A stretch of DNA of 64,000 nt from an uncultured Eggerthella sp. (GTDB lineage Bacteria > Actinomycetota > Coriobacteriia > Coriobacteriales > Eggerthellaceae): the NCBI GenBank assembly GCA_900542525.1, contig UQNZ01000008.1, positions 1 through 64,000 on the forward strand, in the 5' to 3' direction. Shown one piece after another: positions 50,746 through 60,626 of the stretch. The notes below the pieces were generated by a model, which worked only from the letters and a program-made list of their open reading frames with translations, was not told the origin of the DNA and searched no databases. Made by a program: the position numbers and the translations under genes. Within the stretch, counting starts at the first letter, position 1. The number at the start of each line of letters is the position of its first letter.

Positions 50746-52908
50746 ATGTCAGTTCGCACTCGTAAAAAGAGGGCACATCGCAAAAAGCGTCAACCGTTAA
50801 GCAAGGCAATGCTCGCTCTTGTTATCGTGCTGGTCATTTTTGGTGCCGGCGGCGTTGCGGTGGCTGCAGCGGCAGCGGTTTGGTTGCAGGATCTGCCCGA
50901 TTATAAAGATTCGTCTGCTTTCAATTACGCACAAAAGACCAGCGTTTATGCCAACGATGGCACCACGCTGCTCGCTGAATTCTATGTTGAGAACCGTGAT
51001 CCGATCGAGCTTTCAGAAATGAGTGATTACGTACTCGAAGGTACGGTCGCAACAGAAGACGAGCGCTTCTATGAGCATGATGGCGTGGATATGATGGGTA
51101 TAGCTCGTGCGATCGTAGTGAACCTTACGGGCACTGGTAGGGAAGGTGCTTCAACCATCACGCAGCAGTTCGTGCGCAATACAGTGCTTGCCGATGAAGC
51201 GAATGAATCCACGATCAAGCGAAAAGTGCGCGAAGCCTATATCTCGCTTGAACTTGAGAAGATGTTCAACAAAGACGAGATTCTTCAGATGTATCTCAAC
51301 ACCATCAATTATGGTCAGGGCGCTTACGGCATCGAAGCAGCTTCGCAACTCTATTTCTCGAAGCCCGCAAAAGACCTTACTTTGCCAGAAGCAGCGACTC
51401 TTATCGGTATTCCGCAATCGCCTACCTACAACAATCCAGTTGACAATCCTGAGAGCTGCTTAGCGCGCCGAAACCTCGTGCTCGATCGCATGCTCAGCAA
51501 TAATTACATCACGCAAGAAGAACACGATGAAGCCCAGCAGACTCCGCTCACGCTCAACATAACGCGTGAAGAGGAAACCAACGGCATCATGAAATACGAC
51601 TATTTCACGAGCTATGTGCGCGATACGCTCTTGAAAGATTATTCAGTTAATGAAGTGTTCAAGGGCGGCTTGAACGTGAAGACTACGCTCGACCCCCACG
51701 TGCAAGACTTGGCTGAAGCCGCGGTAGATCGCAAGCTCGACAGTTTGCCGGAAAACCTTGAATGTGCGCTCGTGGCCATCGACCCCGATACTGGCTTCAT
51801 CCAAGCTATGGTGGGTGGGCGCGATTACAAGACCAACGAATTCAATCTTGCCACCCAGGCGAAGCGCCAGGCAGGCTCTTCGTTCAAGACTTTCACGCTT
51901 TTGGCAGCATTGGACGAAGGCTACTCTCCTGAAACGAACCTCAACTGCACCTCGAAAGTGAAGATCGGCAATTGGGACGTAGCGAACTATGGTAACGCGA
52001 ACTATGGCATCCGTAGCATCGAGAGCGCTTTTGCAGTTTCATCGAATACGGGATTTGCAGAACTCTGTACCGAGATCGGTCCGGACAAGGTTGCTGATAT
52101 GGCGCATAAGTGCGGTATCGAATCGGATCTCGAGAGCGTTCCTTCCATCACGCTCGGTGTTGAAGAGGTGAGTGTGCTCGAGATGGCGCAGGCCTATGCG
52201 ACCATTGCAAACGGTGGTACGCTGCACAAGGCAAATTGCATCGAGGAGATCAAGGATTCGTCAGGCCAGGTCATCTATCATGCCGACACGCGTGGCGATA
52301 AAGTGCTGAATACCGATCTTACGCAAGCAGCGGTCGAAGTCATGGAAGGTGTCGTTAAGAAAGGCACGGGTCGCAACGCGGCGCTCTATAATGGACAGCC
52401 TGTTGGCGGCAAGACCGGCACGAGCGAGGACTATCGCGATAAGTGGTTCTGCGGCATCACACCTCAGATCTCCGTTGCGATCTGGATTGGTGATCGCAAC
52501 GAAAAATCGATGCCTTCCTGGGTTGCGTGTGATAGCATCTTCGGCGATTTTGTGAATAAGCTCTTGCGTGGTCAGGATAAAGAAGAGTTCCCTGAAGGCG
52601 CAGGAACGATCAAGTTCACCAAGACCGATATCGGCCATGGATCAGGCACGGATGGTGAAACCGTCTCTGCTGAAGGCGAAAAGCCCAAAGAAGAAAAGAA
52701 AGAAGAAGAGAAGCCCAAACCTGATGACTCAACCTCAAATGGCACTACAACAGGCCAAGGCAACCAAGGTGGTAATTCTGGAGCTAGTGGAGGCAGTTCT
52801 GGGGGGACAGGCTCATCGGGTGGTGAGCAAGGTGGCGGCGGTACGACCACACCTCCATCTGGCGGGGATGGTTCCTCTGACTCATCGGGCGCTTCGCCTG
52901 AAGGATAG
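50746..52908 (+). CDS. Class A penicillin-binding protein (bifunctional transglycosylase/transpeptidase)
   Basis: A basic N-terminal tail (KKRAHRKKRQ) is followed by a signal anchor at about 19-45. The GT51 domain (about 70-240) has EDERFYEHDGVD with the catalytic Glu and GASTITQQFVRN. The transpeptidase domain (about 330-600) has the SSFK nucleophile, SSNTG and KTGTSEDYRD. After about residue 640 comes a Lys/Glu/Pro-rich segment and then a low-complexity Gly/Ser/Thr tail. It stands just downstream of the arg cluster and is likely independent of it. Confidence 0.96.
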   Translation: MSVRTRKKRAHRKKRQPLSKAMLALVIVLVIFGAGGVAVAAAAAVWLQDLPDYKDSSAFNYAQKTSVYANDGTTLLAEFYVENRDPIELSEMSDYVLEGTVATEDERFYEHDGVDMMGIARAIVVNLTGTGREGASTITQQFVRNTVLADEANESTIKRKVREAYISLELEKMFNKDEILQMYLNTINYGQGAYGIEAASQLYFSKPAKDLTLPEAATLIGIPQSPTYNNPVDNPESCLARRNLVLDRMLSNNYITQEEHDEAQQTPLTLNITREEETNGIMKYDYFTSYVRDTLLKDYSVNEVFKGGLNVKTTLDPHVQDLAEAAVDRKLDSLPENLECALVAIDPDTGFIQAMVGGRDYKTNEFNLATQAKRQAGSSFKTFTLLAALDEGYSPETNLNCTSKVKIGNWDVANYGNANYGIRSIESAFAVSSNTGFAELCTEIGPDKVADMAHKCGIESDLESVPSITLGVEEVSVLEMAQAYATIANGGTLHKANCIEEIKDSSGQVIYHADTRGDKVLNTDLTQAAVEVMEGVVKKGTGRNAALYNGQPVGGKTGTSEDYRDKWFCGITPQISVAIWIGDRNEKSMPSWVACDSIFGDFVNKLLRGQDKEEFPEGAGTIKFTKTDIGHGSGTDGETVSAEGEKPKEEKKEEEKPKPDDSTSNGTTTGQGNQGGNSGASGGSSGGTGSSGGEQGGGGTTTPPSGGDGSSDSSGASPEG

Positions 52909-52990
52909 CTTAATCTTATAGAAAGATGGGGCACCTGCTTTATCTTGCATTAAAAGAAACCGACTAGCAGAACTACGGATGAAGGATAGT

Positions 52991-53506
52991 ATGAACAAGA
53001 ACCATGAAGCTGTATCGACCTCGTCACGAATAGTGGCTTTTGTTGGTGCGATCGTTTTAGCATGCGCACTTCTGTTAAGCGGCTGCGCTTCAAATGCTCA
53101 GCAAGCGAACGACCCTCAAACGCTCAATCGCCAGTACATGGCAAACGTGAACCAAATCATGGATGAGATCGATGCTCAGATGACCGAGTTCTCCACCATC
53201 GTTAAAGAGGGTGAGGTCGTCTCGCTGAGCACACAGCTCGCTGCGATCAATAATTCAGTTGATAAGCTCAAGGCACTTTCTGTTCCCGATGATATGAAGG
53301 ACATCCAGTCCGATTACCTTAAAGGCACCGAAGAGCTTCAAGCAGCTTTTGCGGCTTACGTCGATCTCTATGAAGACGTTAAGGCGCCCGAAAGCGGAGC
53401 ATTCGATTTTGCTACGTATGGCGATCGCTTGAACGATGTGAAGAGCCATTATGAAGCAGGAATCCAAGCGCTTGAAAGTGCCGATCAGAAAGCAGCGGAT
53501 GCCTAG
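52991..53506 (+). CDS. Putative lipoprotein of unknown function
   Basis: Signal peptide with lipobox LLLSGC (Cys at about residue 29 from the ATG at 52991), so likely membrane-anchored on the outer face. The mature part is helical and charged, with spaced positions suggestive of a helical bundle (VNQIMDEIDAQMTEFSTIVK onward). GAAGGAT precedes ATG 52991; ATG at 52979 is the alternative. The family is not recognised. It follows the PBP gene by 82 bp. Confidence 0.8.
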   Translation: MNKNHEAVSTSSRIVAFVGAIVLACALLLSGCASNAQQANDPQTLNRQYMANVNQIMDEIDAQMTEFSTIVKEGEVVSLSTQLAAINNSVDKLKALSVPDDMKDIQSDYLKGTEELQAAFAAYVDLYEDVKAPESGAFDFATYGDRLNDVKSHYEAGIQALESADQKAADA

Positions 53507-53596
53507 GGCTCTGCACGCTGAATCTTTTTACTTGTTCTGCACCGATGGACGCTCGTTTCATCGGTGCAGTAGTCTGTTATGGCAAGGAATATCACG

Positions 53597-56077
53597 ATGA
53601 AATCTGTTGAATTACTAGCGCCCGCTGGCAACATGATAGCGCTTCACGCTGCGGTGGGCGCAGGAGCTGATGCGGTCTATCTTGGTGCCTCCTCGTTCAA
53701 TGCTCGCCGAAGTGCTGACAACTTCACACTCGAAACGTTGCGTGAGGCGTGCGATTATGCGCATTTGCGTGGGGTGAAGGTGTACCTTGCGGTGAATACG
53801 ATCATCCTCCCTTCGGAGCTTTATGATGCGCTTGAGCTCGTGCGTCAGGCGTATCGTGCGGGAGTGGATGCGTTCATCGTGCAGGATATCGGCTTGGCTC
53901 AAGAGATCGCGCGTACGATTCCGCAAACGCGCGTGCATGTTTCAACGCAGATGAACACTCACACGAAAGACGCGCTTGTTGCTGAGGCGGCACTGGGAGC
54001 CAAGCGCGTCACGCTGGCACGCGAGCTTTCGCTTGCGGAAGTGGCTGACCTGAGCCACTTTGCTGCGGAGCTTGGTATGGAAGCAGAGTGTTTCGCGCAT
54101 GGTGCACTTTGCGTCTGCTATTCGGGACAATGCTTCATGTCCTCGATGGTGGGTGGGCGCAGTGCGAATCGGGGCATGTGTGCGCAAGCGTGTCGGTTGC
54201 CTTATGAACTGCGCAATCGTGCATTGCGTAAGAGCCTCGATGCTCCTGGCGAGCATCTGCTCTCGCCAAAAGACCTTTGTACGGCTCAGATCCTCCCAGA
54301 GCTTATCCGTGCAGGCGTTAGTTCGTTGAAGATCGAAGGACGCATGAAGTCACCCGAATACGTGGGCTGTGCAGTGCGCATCTATCGCAGCGTGCTCGAT
54401 CGTTTCAATGCGTGGGCAGATGCTCAGCTTGAAGATGGAGTGAGCGAGGAGAACTTCGATTGGGTAAACGCACCGCGTGCCACTGTCGAAGAGATGCAAG
54501 AGCTTTCAGAAGCCTTTTCACGTGGTTTCACTACGGCGTATCTGGAGGGTGAGTGTGGCAACGAGATCATGAGTTACGCGCGCCCGAACAATCGCGGAAG
54601 CTTTGCGGGGCGTATCGCGAACGTGAAGGGCAGTCGTATCGAGATCGATCCAGCGTTTCCGCTCGTGGAGGGAGATGTGCTCGAATTCTGGACGAGCAAG
54701 GGTAACATCATTCACGAGATCGATTCGCTCGAAACGCTGCCGAGTGGCAGGGTGGCGCTTACGATTGAAAAGCCGCTTGGTAAGGGCGATCGTGTTTTTC
54801 GGGTACGCAGCGCGGAAGCGGCATTTCGCGATGTGGCCGGCGAGCCACGTGTCCCTCTTTCGATTCACGTGAAGATGCATATCAGCCACCCACTTGAGCT
54901 TGCGCTCGCAACACCCGACCCCTGGGATGCAACGCGTCAAGTCAAAGTCTCCGTCGAAGGCGCTCCTATCGAGCCTGCCCGCACGAAGGCGGTGAGCGTT
55001 GAGGAAGTTATCGAGCACATCGATCGGTTAGGCTCGACCCCTTTCAAGCTCGAGCAGATCGAAGTCGAGCTTGATGAAGGGGTTGGCATTGGCTTCTCTG
55101 CGCTGCATAAGATCAGAGCACAGGCTTGTGAGCAGCTTGAAGAGGTGCTGCTCGCGCGTTATCACGAGCGTATGCTCGAAAAAGCGCCTTCGCGCGCGTT
55201 CGCTCCGCGAATCCGTAAAGGCTCATGCAAGGTTGCGGTACTAGCTACAAATCCAGCTTGCGCTCGCGCTGCAAAACGCGCTGGCGCAGATCTTATCTAT
55301 GTGCCTGTGCACAACTATCGTCGCGGTGAAGCCATCATCGCAGGTCAACTTTCACAAACGGCCGAGCAAGCGGGATATCCCAAGGGGTGCATCCCGGTGC
55401 TTCCTGTTGTTGCTCATGATGGCGATAGTGAAGCACGCAATGGCTTTGATGTTTGGAAGCGTGTGCAGGAAGACAAGCCGGTTCTCGTGCAGAATCTTGG
55501 GCAGATCGTTCATGCGCGCGAACTGGGAGCGCTACTCGAGATCGGGCCTTACGTACCGCTTACGAATCGCCTCGATATGCAGCTTGCTCATGATCTGGGT
55601 GCGACGCGCATCTGGCTTTCATCCGAGCTCACTTTGCGTCAGATCGAAGAGTTGGGCGAGATGAGCCCCGTGCCGCTTGGTGCAACCATCATGGGATACA
55701 CCGAGCTCATGGTAACCGAGCACTGCTTGCTCATGAGTCAAGGTCCATGCAATCAGGATTGTGCGCAATGTGCGCGTCGCAAGAGCCCACATTACCTTAA
55801 GGACCGTAAAGGTTACGAACTGCCGGTCATCACTGATGTGCTCGGAAGAAGTCACCTCTATAATGCGGTCGAGCTTGACGTTGCTCATGCGGTGCCCGAT
55901 TTGGTTGGGGCGGGTGTGTCTGCGCTCATGGTTGATACTACGCTCATGAACGTTGATCAGGTAAGCAAGAAGGTTGCTCGCGCGGTGCGTGCGCGCGATA
56001 TTGCGCTCAAGAGCGGGGATAAGGTTTCGCGCGCGGATGGTACGACAACGGGGCATTTGTTCCGTGGGGTAAGCTAG
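53597..56077 (+). CDS. U32 peptidase-family protein (RlhA/YhbU type) with C-terminal DUF3656-like region
   Basis: An 826-aa protein. The N-terminal U32 domain shows SVELLAPAGNMIALHAAVGA, GADAVYLGASSFNARRSA and VHVSTQMNTH. The Cys cluster (CYSGQCFMSSMVGGRSANRG and MCAQACRLPY) has four Cys likely binding an iron-sulfur cluster. The family includes RlhA, which makes 5-hydroxycytidine in 23S rRNA, and older 'collagenase' annotations. The C-terminal half repeats a TIM-barrel-like part with CNQDCAQCARRKSPHYLKD. AAGGA precedes ATG at 53597; ATG at 53579 is less likely. Confidence 0.88.
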   Translation: MKSVELLAPAGNMIALHAAVGAGADAVYLGASSFNARRSADNFTLETLREACDYAHLRGVKVYLAVNTIILPSELYDALELVRQAYRAGVDAFIVQDIGLAQEIARTIPQTRVHVSTQMNTHTKDALVAEAALGAKRVTLARELSLAEVADLSHFAAELGMEAECFAHGALCVCYSGQCFMSSMVGGRSANRGMCAQACRLPYELRNRALRKSLDAPGEHLLSPKDLCTAQILPELIRAGVSSLKIEGRMKSPEYVGCAVRIYRSVLDRFNAWADAQLEDGVSEENFDWVNAPRATVEEMQELSEAFSRGFTTAYLEGECGNEIMSYARPNNRGSFAGRIANVKGSRIEIDPAFPLVEGDVLEFWTSKGNIIHEIDSLETLPSGRVALTIEKPLGKGDRVFRVRSAEAAFRDVAGEPRVPLSIHVKMHISHPLELALATPDPWDATRQVKVSVEGAPIEPARTKAVSVEEVIEHIDRLGSTPFKLEQIEVELDEGVGIGFSALHKIRAQACEQLEEVLLARYHERMLEKAPSRAFAPRIRKGSCKVAVLATNPACARAAKRAGADLIYVPVHNYRRGEAIIAGQLSQTAEQAGYPKGCIPVLPVVAHDGDSEARNGFDVWKRVQEDKPVLVQNLGQIVHARELGALLEIGPYVPLTNRLDMQLAHDLGATRIWLSSELTLRQIEELGEMSPVPLGATIMGYTELMVTEHCLLMSQGPCNQDCAQCARRKSPHYLKDRKGYELPVITDVLGRSHLYNAVELDVAHAVPDLVGAGVSALMVDTTLMNVDQVSKKVARAVRARDIALKSGDKVSRADGTTTGHLFRGVS

Positions 56078-56202
56078 GCGTATTCGGGCGGAGCGTGCTC
56101 GTCGATTCATGATTGCGCGTGCTTCATCAAATAGGCTATAATTTGACCTCGCAAAGCGTGATGCGGTTTCTCTTCGTATTCCTTTGCAAGGCCTGTCGAA
56201 AC

Positions 56203-56276
56203 TGGGCCATCGTCCAATGGTAGGACTCTGGTTTTTGGTACCAGCTATGTAGGTTCGAATCCTGCTGGCCCAGCCA
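56203..56276 (+). tRNA. tRNA-Gln(TTG)
   Basis: Acceptor arms TGGGCCA (56203) and TGGCCCA (56266-56272) pair, with discriminator G and encoded CCA at 56274-56276. Anticodon stem CTGGT/ACCAG closes loop TTTTGGT, giving anticodon TTG (reads CAA). The T-arm AGGTTCGAATCCT is intact. In an organism with GatCAB this tRNA may be charged first with glutamate. Confidence 0.96.
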
Positions 56277-56289
56277 GTTTCAAAAAGTC

Positions 56290-56323
56290 GAACCCCTCCT
56301 TGTGAGGGGTTCGTTGTTTTTAT
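56290..56323 (+). terminator. Rho-independent terminator after tRNA-Gln
   Basis: GAACCCCTC and GAGGGGTTC flank CTTGT and are followed by GTTGTTTTTATT. Confidence 0.9.
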
Positions 56324-56443
56324 TCGTTAACAATGTCTTCACGTTCCTGTTGATAAGGTCCCATCTGTGGAATAATCGTTCTATAGACAGCCCGCTGTAT
56401 GGGAACGGCGGGTTCCCATGCTGTTTGTAGAGGAAGGGGATCT

Positions 56444-57322
56444 ATGAGCGCGCAAGCAAAACACATCAGTGGACACACGCATCTTATCAGCCTATTAGGT
56501 ACGCCTATCAGGCATTCTGCGTCGCCAGTGACGCACAGTGTATCCTTCGAGTTAACAGGAATCGATGCGGTCTATCTCGCTTTCGAAGCAATGCCGGATG
56601 ACCTGCCTGACATCCTTTCAGCCATGCGTCGCATGGGCGGCTGGGATGGCAGCAACGTGACCATGCCGAACAAGCAGGCGGTCATTCCACACCTTGACGA
56701 ACTTTCTGATGCGGCGGCACTCATTGGCGCGGTCAACGTGATCGAGAAGACCAAAGAGGGGAAGCTGATCGGCCATAATACCGATGGAGCGGGCTTCATG
56801 AAGAATCTCGCGAAGTATGGTGTCGTGCCCGAAGAATCAACCTTTACCCTTATTGGGCCTGGAGGTGCAGGATCGGCGATAATGGTGCAGGCGGCGCTCG
56901 ATGGGGTGAAGACCGTCCATATCTTCGCGCGCGAAGATGGGCCATCCTATAAGCACGCTCAAACGCTCATCGAGCCGGTAAAGGAGCAGACGGGCTGCGA
57001 TTTCATCTTGCACCCCTATGAAGACAAAGAGGCTATGAAAGCAGCCATCGAAGAGAGCAACGTGCTCGTCAATGCAACACCGGTGGGTATGGGAGAAGAT
57101 TCGACTGAGAGCGCTGTTCCTGCCGAGCTCATCAAGCCTGGCATGGTCGTTGCTGATGCTGTCTATTTCCCGCTTCACACCCAGCTTTTGCAGGATGCTG
57201 AAGCGAAGGGATGCACGATCGTGACTGGTATCGGCATGATGAACGAGCAGGCAGCCATTGGTGAGGAGATCTGGTATGGCATCGATATGCCGCTCGACAA
57301 GGTAACCGAAGAGCTTGGCTAG
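56444..57322 (+). CDS. aroE: Shikimate dehydrogenase
   Basis: Reduces 3-dehydroshikimate with NADPH in aromatic amino acid synthesis. LLGTPIRHSASPVTHSVSFE gives the substrate-binding Ser residues; GSNVTMPNKQAVIPHLDE has the catalytic Lys. GHNTDGAGFMKNL and the nucleotide loop GPGGAGSAI follow. GAGGAAGGGG precedes ATG at 56444 (292 aa); an open frame from 56399 has no such site. Its last bases overlap the convergent transglutaminase gene by 4. Confidence 0.95.
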   Translation: MSAQAKHISGHTHLISLLGTPIRHSASPVTHSVSFELTGIDAVYLAFEAMPDDLPDILSAMRRMGGWDGSNVTMPNKQAVIPHLDELSDAAALIGAVNVIEKTKEGKLIGHNTDGAGFMKNLAKYGVVPEESTFTLIGPGGAGSAIMVQAALDGVKTVHIFAREDGPSYKHAQTLIEPVKEQTGCDFILHPYEDKEAMKAAIEESNVLVNATPVGMGEDSTESAVPAELIKPGMVVADAVYFPLHTQLLQDAEAKGCTIVTGIGMMNEQAAIGEEIWYGIDMPLDKVTEELG

Positions 57323-58269
57323 TACACGTAGCGATCGGTGTAGTTGTTGCCGTCGCCCACGGTGTTCCCCGCGCCATTAGCGGCGAACGTGAGGTCGACG
57401 CGTGACCAGTCGCGTGGATTCACGGTGAACGAGACCGTCTTCCAGCTTCCATCGATCCAGACCATGTTCCAAGCGTGATAGACCCCGTCAGGGGAGACAT
57501 AGCCAGTAACGATCTTACAGGGAATGCCTTGACTGCGCAGCATAGCTGCGGCGAGCGAGGCGTAGTCGAAGCAGATCCCTTTCTGTGTTTGGAGCGTTTC
57601 ATCTGGGTTAGGAATGTAGCCCGATTTACCACTCAGTTGCTCAGCTTTCGCATTATCGTAGACCACGTTGTGTTCGATCCAGCTGTAGATGAGTCGCAAT
57701 GCATCACCCTCGTTCTTCGCATCACGAGTGAGTTCCTGCGCTTTGGCAACCACAGCGCTCGATGCATCGTAGTCACAGAAGATATTCGGCACCAAGTAGG
57801 GAGCTTGTTCGCTTTCGAGCTGGGCATTTACGCTCGTAGAATAAAGTTCGACATAGCGTGACCCGCTGGTGTTCTGCATGATGCCGATCGTGTAGGTGCC
57901 GCTTCCCATATCGAGAGGCGCGATGATGGGCGTACCATCGGAGGCCATATCGTAGTGCATCTGCTGCCCGCCTTTTTCCACTTGGAGTTTGAGGCGGCTT
58001 GACGAGGTTGCTGCTGCTCCCACATAGCCTTTAGAAGCCGACGAGATGTCGATCGAAGCGTTATTTGAGCTCGTTGCCGCAGCGGCATTGAAGGAAGAAA
58101 GCTCGATTTCAGCGGGGGGAGTGAATGGGTCGCCGCTCGTGTCATCGGAGGAGCCATCGGACGCTTGCGCACTTCCTCCCCCACATGCGCTCAAAGCGAG
58201 CACGCAGATAAGGCACGCGAGAATGAATCCCACAATGCCGATGAAGCGTATGTTGTGCTCTTTCGTCAC
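57319..58269 (-). CDS. Lipoprotein with a transglutaminase-like domain
   Basis: Signal peptide with lipobox LALSAC (residues 24-29), then a Ser/Asp-rich linker. The C-terminal domain (about 170-316) has the transglutaminase-like triad: Cys in QKGICFDYASLAAAMLRSQG, His in VYHAWNMVWI, and Asp in NPRDWSRVD. Bacterial members are usually surface peptidases or crosslinking enzymes rather than true transglutaminases. It converges on aroE. Confidence 0.9.
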   Translation of the reverse strand: MTKEHNIRFIGIVGFILACLICVLALSACGGGSAQASDGSSDDTSGDPFTPPAEIELSSFNAAAATSSNNASIDISSASKGYVGAAATSSSRLKLQVEKGGQQMHYDMASDGTPIIAPLDMGSGTYTIGIMQNTSGSRYVELYSTSVNAQLESEQAPYLVPNIFCDYDASSAVVAKAQELTRDAKNEGDALRLIYSWIEHNVVYDNAKAEQLSGKSGYIPNPDETLQTQKGICFDYASLAAAMLRSQGIPCKIVTGYVSPDGVYHAWNMVWIDGSWKTVSFTVNPRDWSRVDLTFAANGAGNTVGDGNNYTDRYVY

Positions 58270-58608
58270 GTTCCACCCTTCATGCTGCTCTGCGCATCGC
58301 CCAGTATCAAAAAAGCAATCGACCTGCTCAAAAAAAGAACCTAAGGCCGATCGCTCTATTATACCAAGGCGAAACCGCGAAGAGAAAGCGTGAGGACTCC
58401 TTACGTGGCAGGTATCAGAAAAAGAGCATCATATTGCACGTCTAAAGCAAGAGAAACGATGGTTTACAAGGCAATTTGATGCCAACCGCGCTATAATGAG
58501 GTAATGCGCTCATCGGGGGGTACGAATTGCGGTGAGCACGCTGCAATGAGCGTGAAATCGGTTCGATGAGCAATGACTATTCGTCATGACGGAATAGGAG
58601 CACATGCC
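58270..58608. promoter_or_regulatory. Divergent region upstream of the pilus-like operon
   Basis: No gene is seen. A TATAAT box at 58492-58497 is suitably placed as a plus-strand -10. Just downstream CGCTCAT and ATGAGCG (about 58507-58553) can pair to form a leader stem. The left part presumably holds the promoter of the transglutaminase-like lipoprotein. Confidence 0.4.
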
Positions 58609-59661
58609 ATGGCACAGCGTTTAGCGGACAGTGCTGCAGTTAGTGTTTTTTGCGATAGTATTGCACTCATGTTGTCGGTCGGCATCCAGACCGACGAAGC
58701 AGTCCATATGCTTTCTGAAGACATGGGTGATACTTCATTCGGTAAAACTTGCAACAAGATCTACCGAAGCTTGATAGCAGGCAAGAGCCTTGCGCAGTCT
58801 ATGAAAGACACAGAAGCGTTCCCGCGCTATGCGACCGATATGGTCGAAGTGGGAGAGCGCTCTGGTCATCTTGAAGATGTTCTGCGCAGCTTGAGCGTCT
58901 ACTACAACGAAGAATCGCGCCTGTTCACCAAGATCTCTTCGAGCATCGGCTATCCTACGGCTTTGCTCTGTATCATGAGCGCCATTCTGCTCTTCGCTGT
59001 TCTGATCATCTTGCCCGTCTTCATTGGCGTGTATGAGCGCCTGTCGGGTTCGCTCACGGCGGGCTCATTCAGCGAAGTGAGCGTTGCGATCGGCATCGGT
59101 TGGGTCGCTCTTATCGTTACGCTTGTCCTTGCTCTTGTATTCCTCGTAGCCACCATCATGACGCACTCGCCGGGCGGCAGGCAATCGCTCATGAATCTGT
59201 TCGAGAAATTGCCTCTTACGAAGAACGCTATGTATGAACTTGCGCTTTCTCGTTTCGTTTCGGCGCTTGCGATCTATATTGCATCGGGTCTCAATACCGA
59301 TGAGGCCATGGGAGCATCGCTGTCTACCATCACGCATGAGCGCTTGCGCGAGAATGTCACTTCTGCTCACGATCTCATGATCGACAGCGAGAACCCGCGC
59401 AGTATCGTGCAAGCGATCAGCGAGGTTGAGCTGTTCGCTCCTGTTTATGTGCGCATGCTCACCGTCGCTTCGCGCTCAGGCAGCTTAGACGACATCCTCA
59501 TCCAGCTTTCTTCGCTGTTCTTCAACGAATCAGTGTCGGATATCGATGAGATCATCGACAGCGTTGAACCTATCATGGCAGCATTTCTTACGGTCGCTGT
59601 TGGCGCAACGCTCATTTCGGTCATGTTGCCGCTCATCGGCGTCATGGGATCGATAAGCTAA
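58609..59661 (+). CDS. Type II secretion / type IV pilus inner-membrane platform protein (PilC/GspF family)
   Basis: A 350-aa protein with two T2SSF domains (about 15-135 and 215-335). Each has the motif type SVGIQTDEAVHML / ASGLNTDEAMGASL and a following hydrophobic pair. EVGERSGHLEDVL and ASRSGSLDDIL are the paired family signatures. AGGAGC precedes ATG at 58609; ATG 58573 lacks a ribosome site. It anchors the pilus or pseudopilus motor in the membrane and is the first gene of this operon. Confidence 0.93.
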   Translation: MAQRLADSAAVSVFCDSIALMLSVGIQTDEAVHMLSEDMGDTSFGKTCNKIYRSLIAGKSLAQSMKDTEAFPRYATDMVEVGERSGHLEDVLRSLSVYYNEESRLFTKISSSIGYPTALLCIMSAILLFAVLIILPVFIGVYERLSGSLTAGSFSEVSVAIGIGWVALIVTLVLALVFLVATIMTHSPGGRQSLMNLFEKLPLTKNAMYELALSRFVSALAIYIASGLNTDEAMGASLSTITHERLRENVTSAHDLMIDSENPRSIVQAISEVELFAPVYVRMLTVASRSGSLDDILIQLSSLFFNESVSDIDEIIDSVEPIMAAFLTVAVGATLISVMLPLIGVMGSIS

Positions 59662-59691
59662 CATCGATCGGCAACGAGCAGGAAACGAAGC

Positions 59692-60018
59692 GTGTATACG
59701 GAAAGAACACCCGAGCAGCAGAAAGCGCGACGTAATCGCCTTATTGCGTTTGCGGTGTTCGCGTGCGCTTTGCTCGTGGTGCTCGGCATCCTGCTCAATA
59801 TGATCTTTGCGAGCGCGAAAGACCAGGGGGCTGCATCCATTCGCTCGACCATCCTCGATGCTGCCATGCAATGCGCGGCCATCGAAGGGTCGTTTCCTAC
59901 CAACTTAGCTTACCTAGAAGATAACTATGATCTGCGCGTCAACCATGACGACTACGTCATCATCTACGAGGTGCTTGCGAGCAATACGGCTCCTAGTGTG
60001 GTGGTGATGCCGCGATGA
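59692..60018 (+). CDS. Small one-pass membrane protein, pilin-like C-terminus
   Basis: A 108-aa protein from a GTG start behind AGGAAA. After a charged N-terminus (RTPEQQKARRNR) comes one membrane helix at about 17-40. The outer part contains AAIEGSFPTNLAYLEDNYDL, which resembles the segment after the first helix in type IV pilins. No prepilin peptidase motif is seen. Its end overlaps the next gene by 4 bases. Probably a minor pilin-like or assembly factor. Confidence 0.8.
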   Translation: MYTERTPEQQKARRNRLIAFAVFACALLVVLGILLNMIFASAKDQGAASIRSTILDAAMQCAAIEGSFPTNLAYLEDNYDLRVNHDDYVIIYEVLASNTAPSVVVMPR

Positions 60019-60626
60019 AGCATAACCAGAAACGCAAGCCTGTTGCCATGCCCCATCTTTCTGGCATGGCGAAAGATGCGCGCAAGATCGCGTTCGACGA
60101 ACTGGATGCGAACGCGCGCAATGTGTTCACGCCTTCCGCTATTCGCACCCACAAAAGCCCTATTTCAACCATGACGAATAAGTTCTTCGCGGTGGTTCTA
60201 TTCGGGCTATTCATAGTCATGCTGCTGCTCGCATTCCTGGTGGGTATCAATGTATACAAGACGCTGGACACGATGGCGCAAGCAGAGCGCACTGAACGAC
60301 TCGATCAAGCGTTCCTTGCCAATATCGTCCACGCGAATGATGTAGCTAATACGGTCGAAGCGGGTGAAGGCCCTGAAGGCAAAGCGCTCGTGCTGCGCGA
60401 AACGCTCGATGGGGAAACCAGCTATGAAACGCGCATCTATGCCTATCAGGGCCAGATCATGGAAGAATATGTCCTTGCTGGAAGCGCCTATGTGCCTGAA
60501 AAAGCTATCAAGCTCTTCGATTCGGACACCTTCGATTTCTCATACGATAATGGACTGATCACGATCATGACCGACGATGGAGCTGCTGCTGTCGCATTGC
60601 GCAGTAAGGGAGGGGAGCGCTCATGA
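60015..60626 (+). CDS. One-pass membrane protein of the pilus-like operon
   Basis: A 203-aa protein with a cytoplasmic N-terminus of about 53 residues and one membrane helix at about 57-80. The outside domain has a strand-like DGETSYETRIYAYQGQIMEE. This looks like the DUF4860-type proteins I associate with pilus gene sets, but I am not sure. It overlaps both neighbours by 4 bases (ATGA), so the genes are translationally coupled. Confidence 0.75.
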   Translation: MKHNQKRKPVAMPHLSGMAKDARKIAFDELDANARNVFTPSAIRTHKSPISTMTNKFFAVVLFGLFIVMLLLAFLVGINVYKTLDTMAQAERTERLDQAFLANIVHANDVANTVEAGEGPEGKALVLRETLDGETSYETRIYAYQGQIMEEYVLAGSAYVPEKAIKLFDSDTFDFSYDNGLITIMTDDGAAAVALRSKGGERS

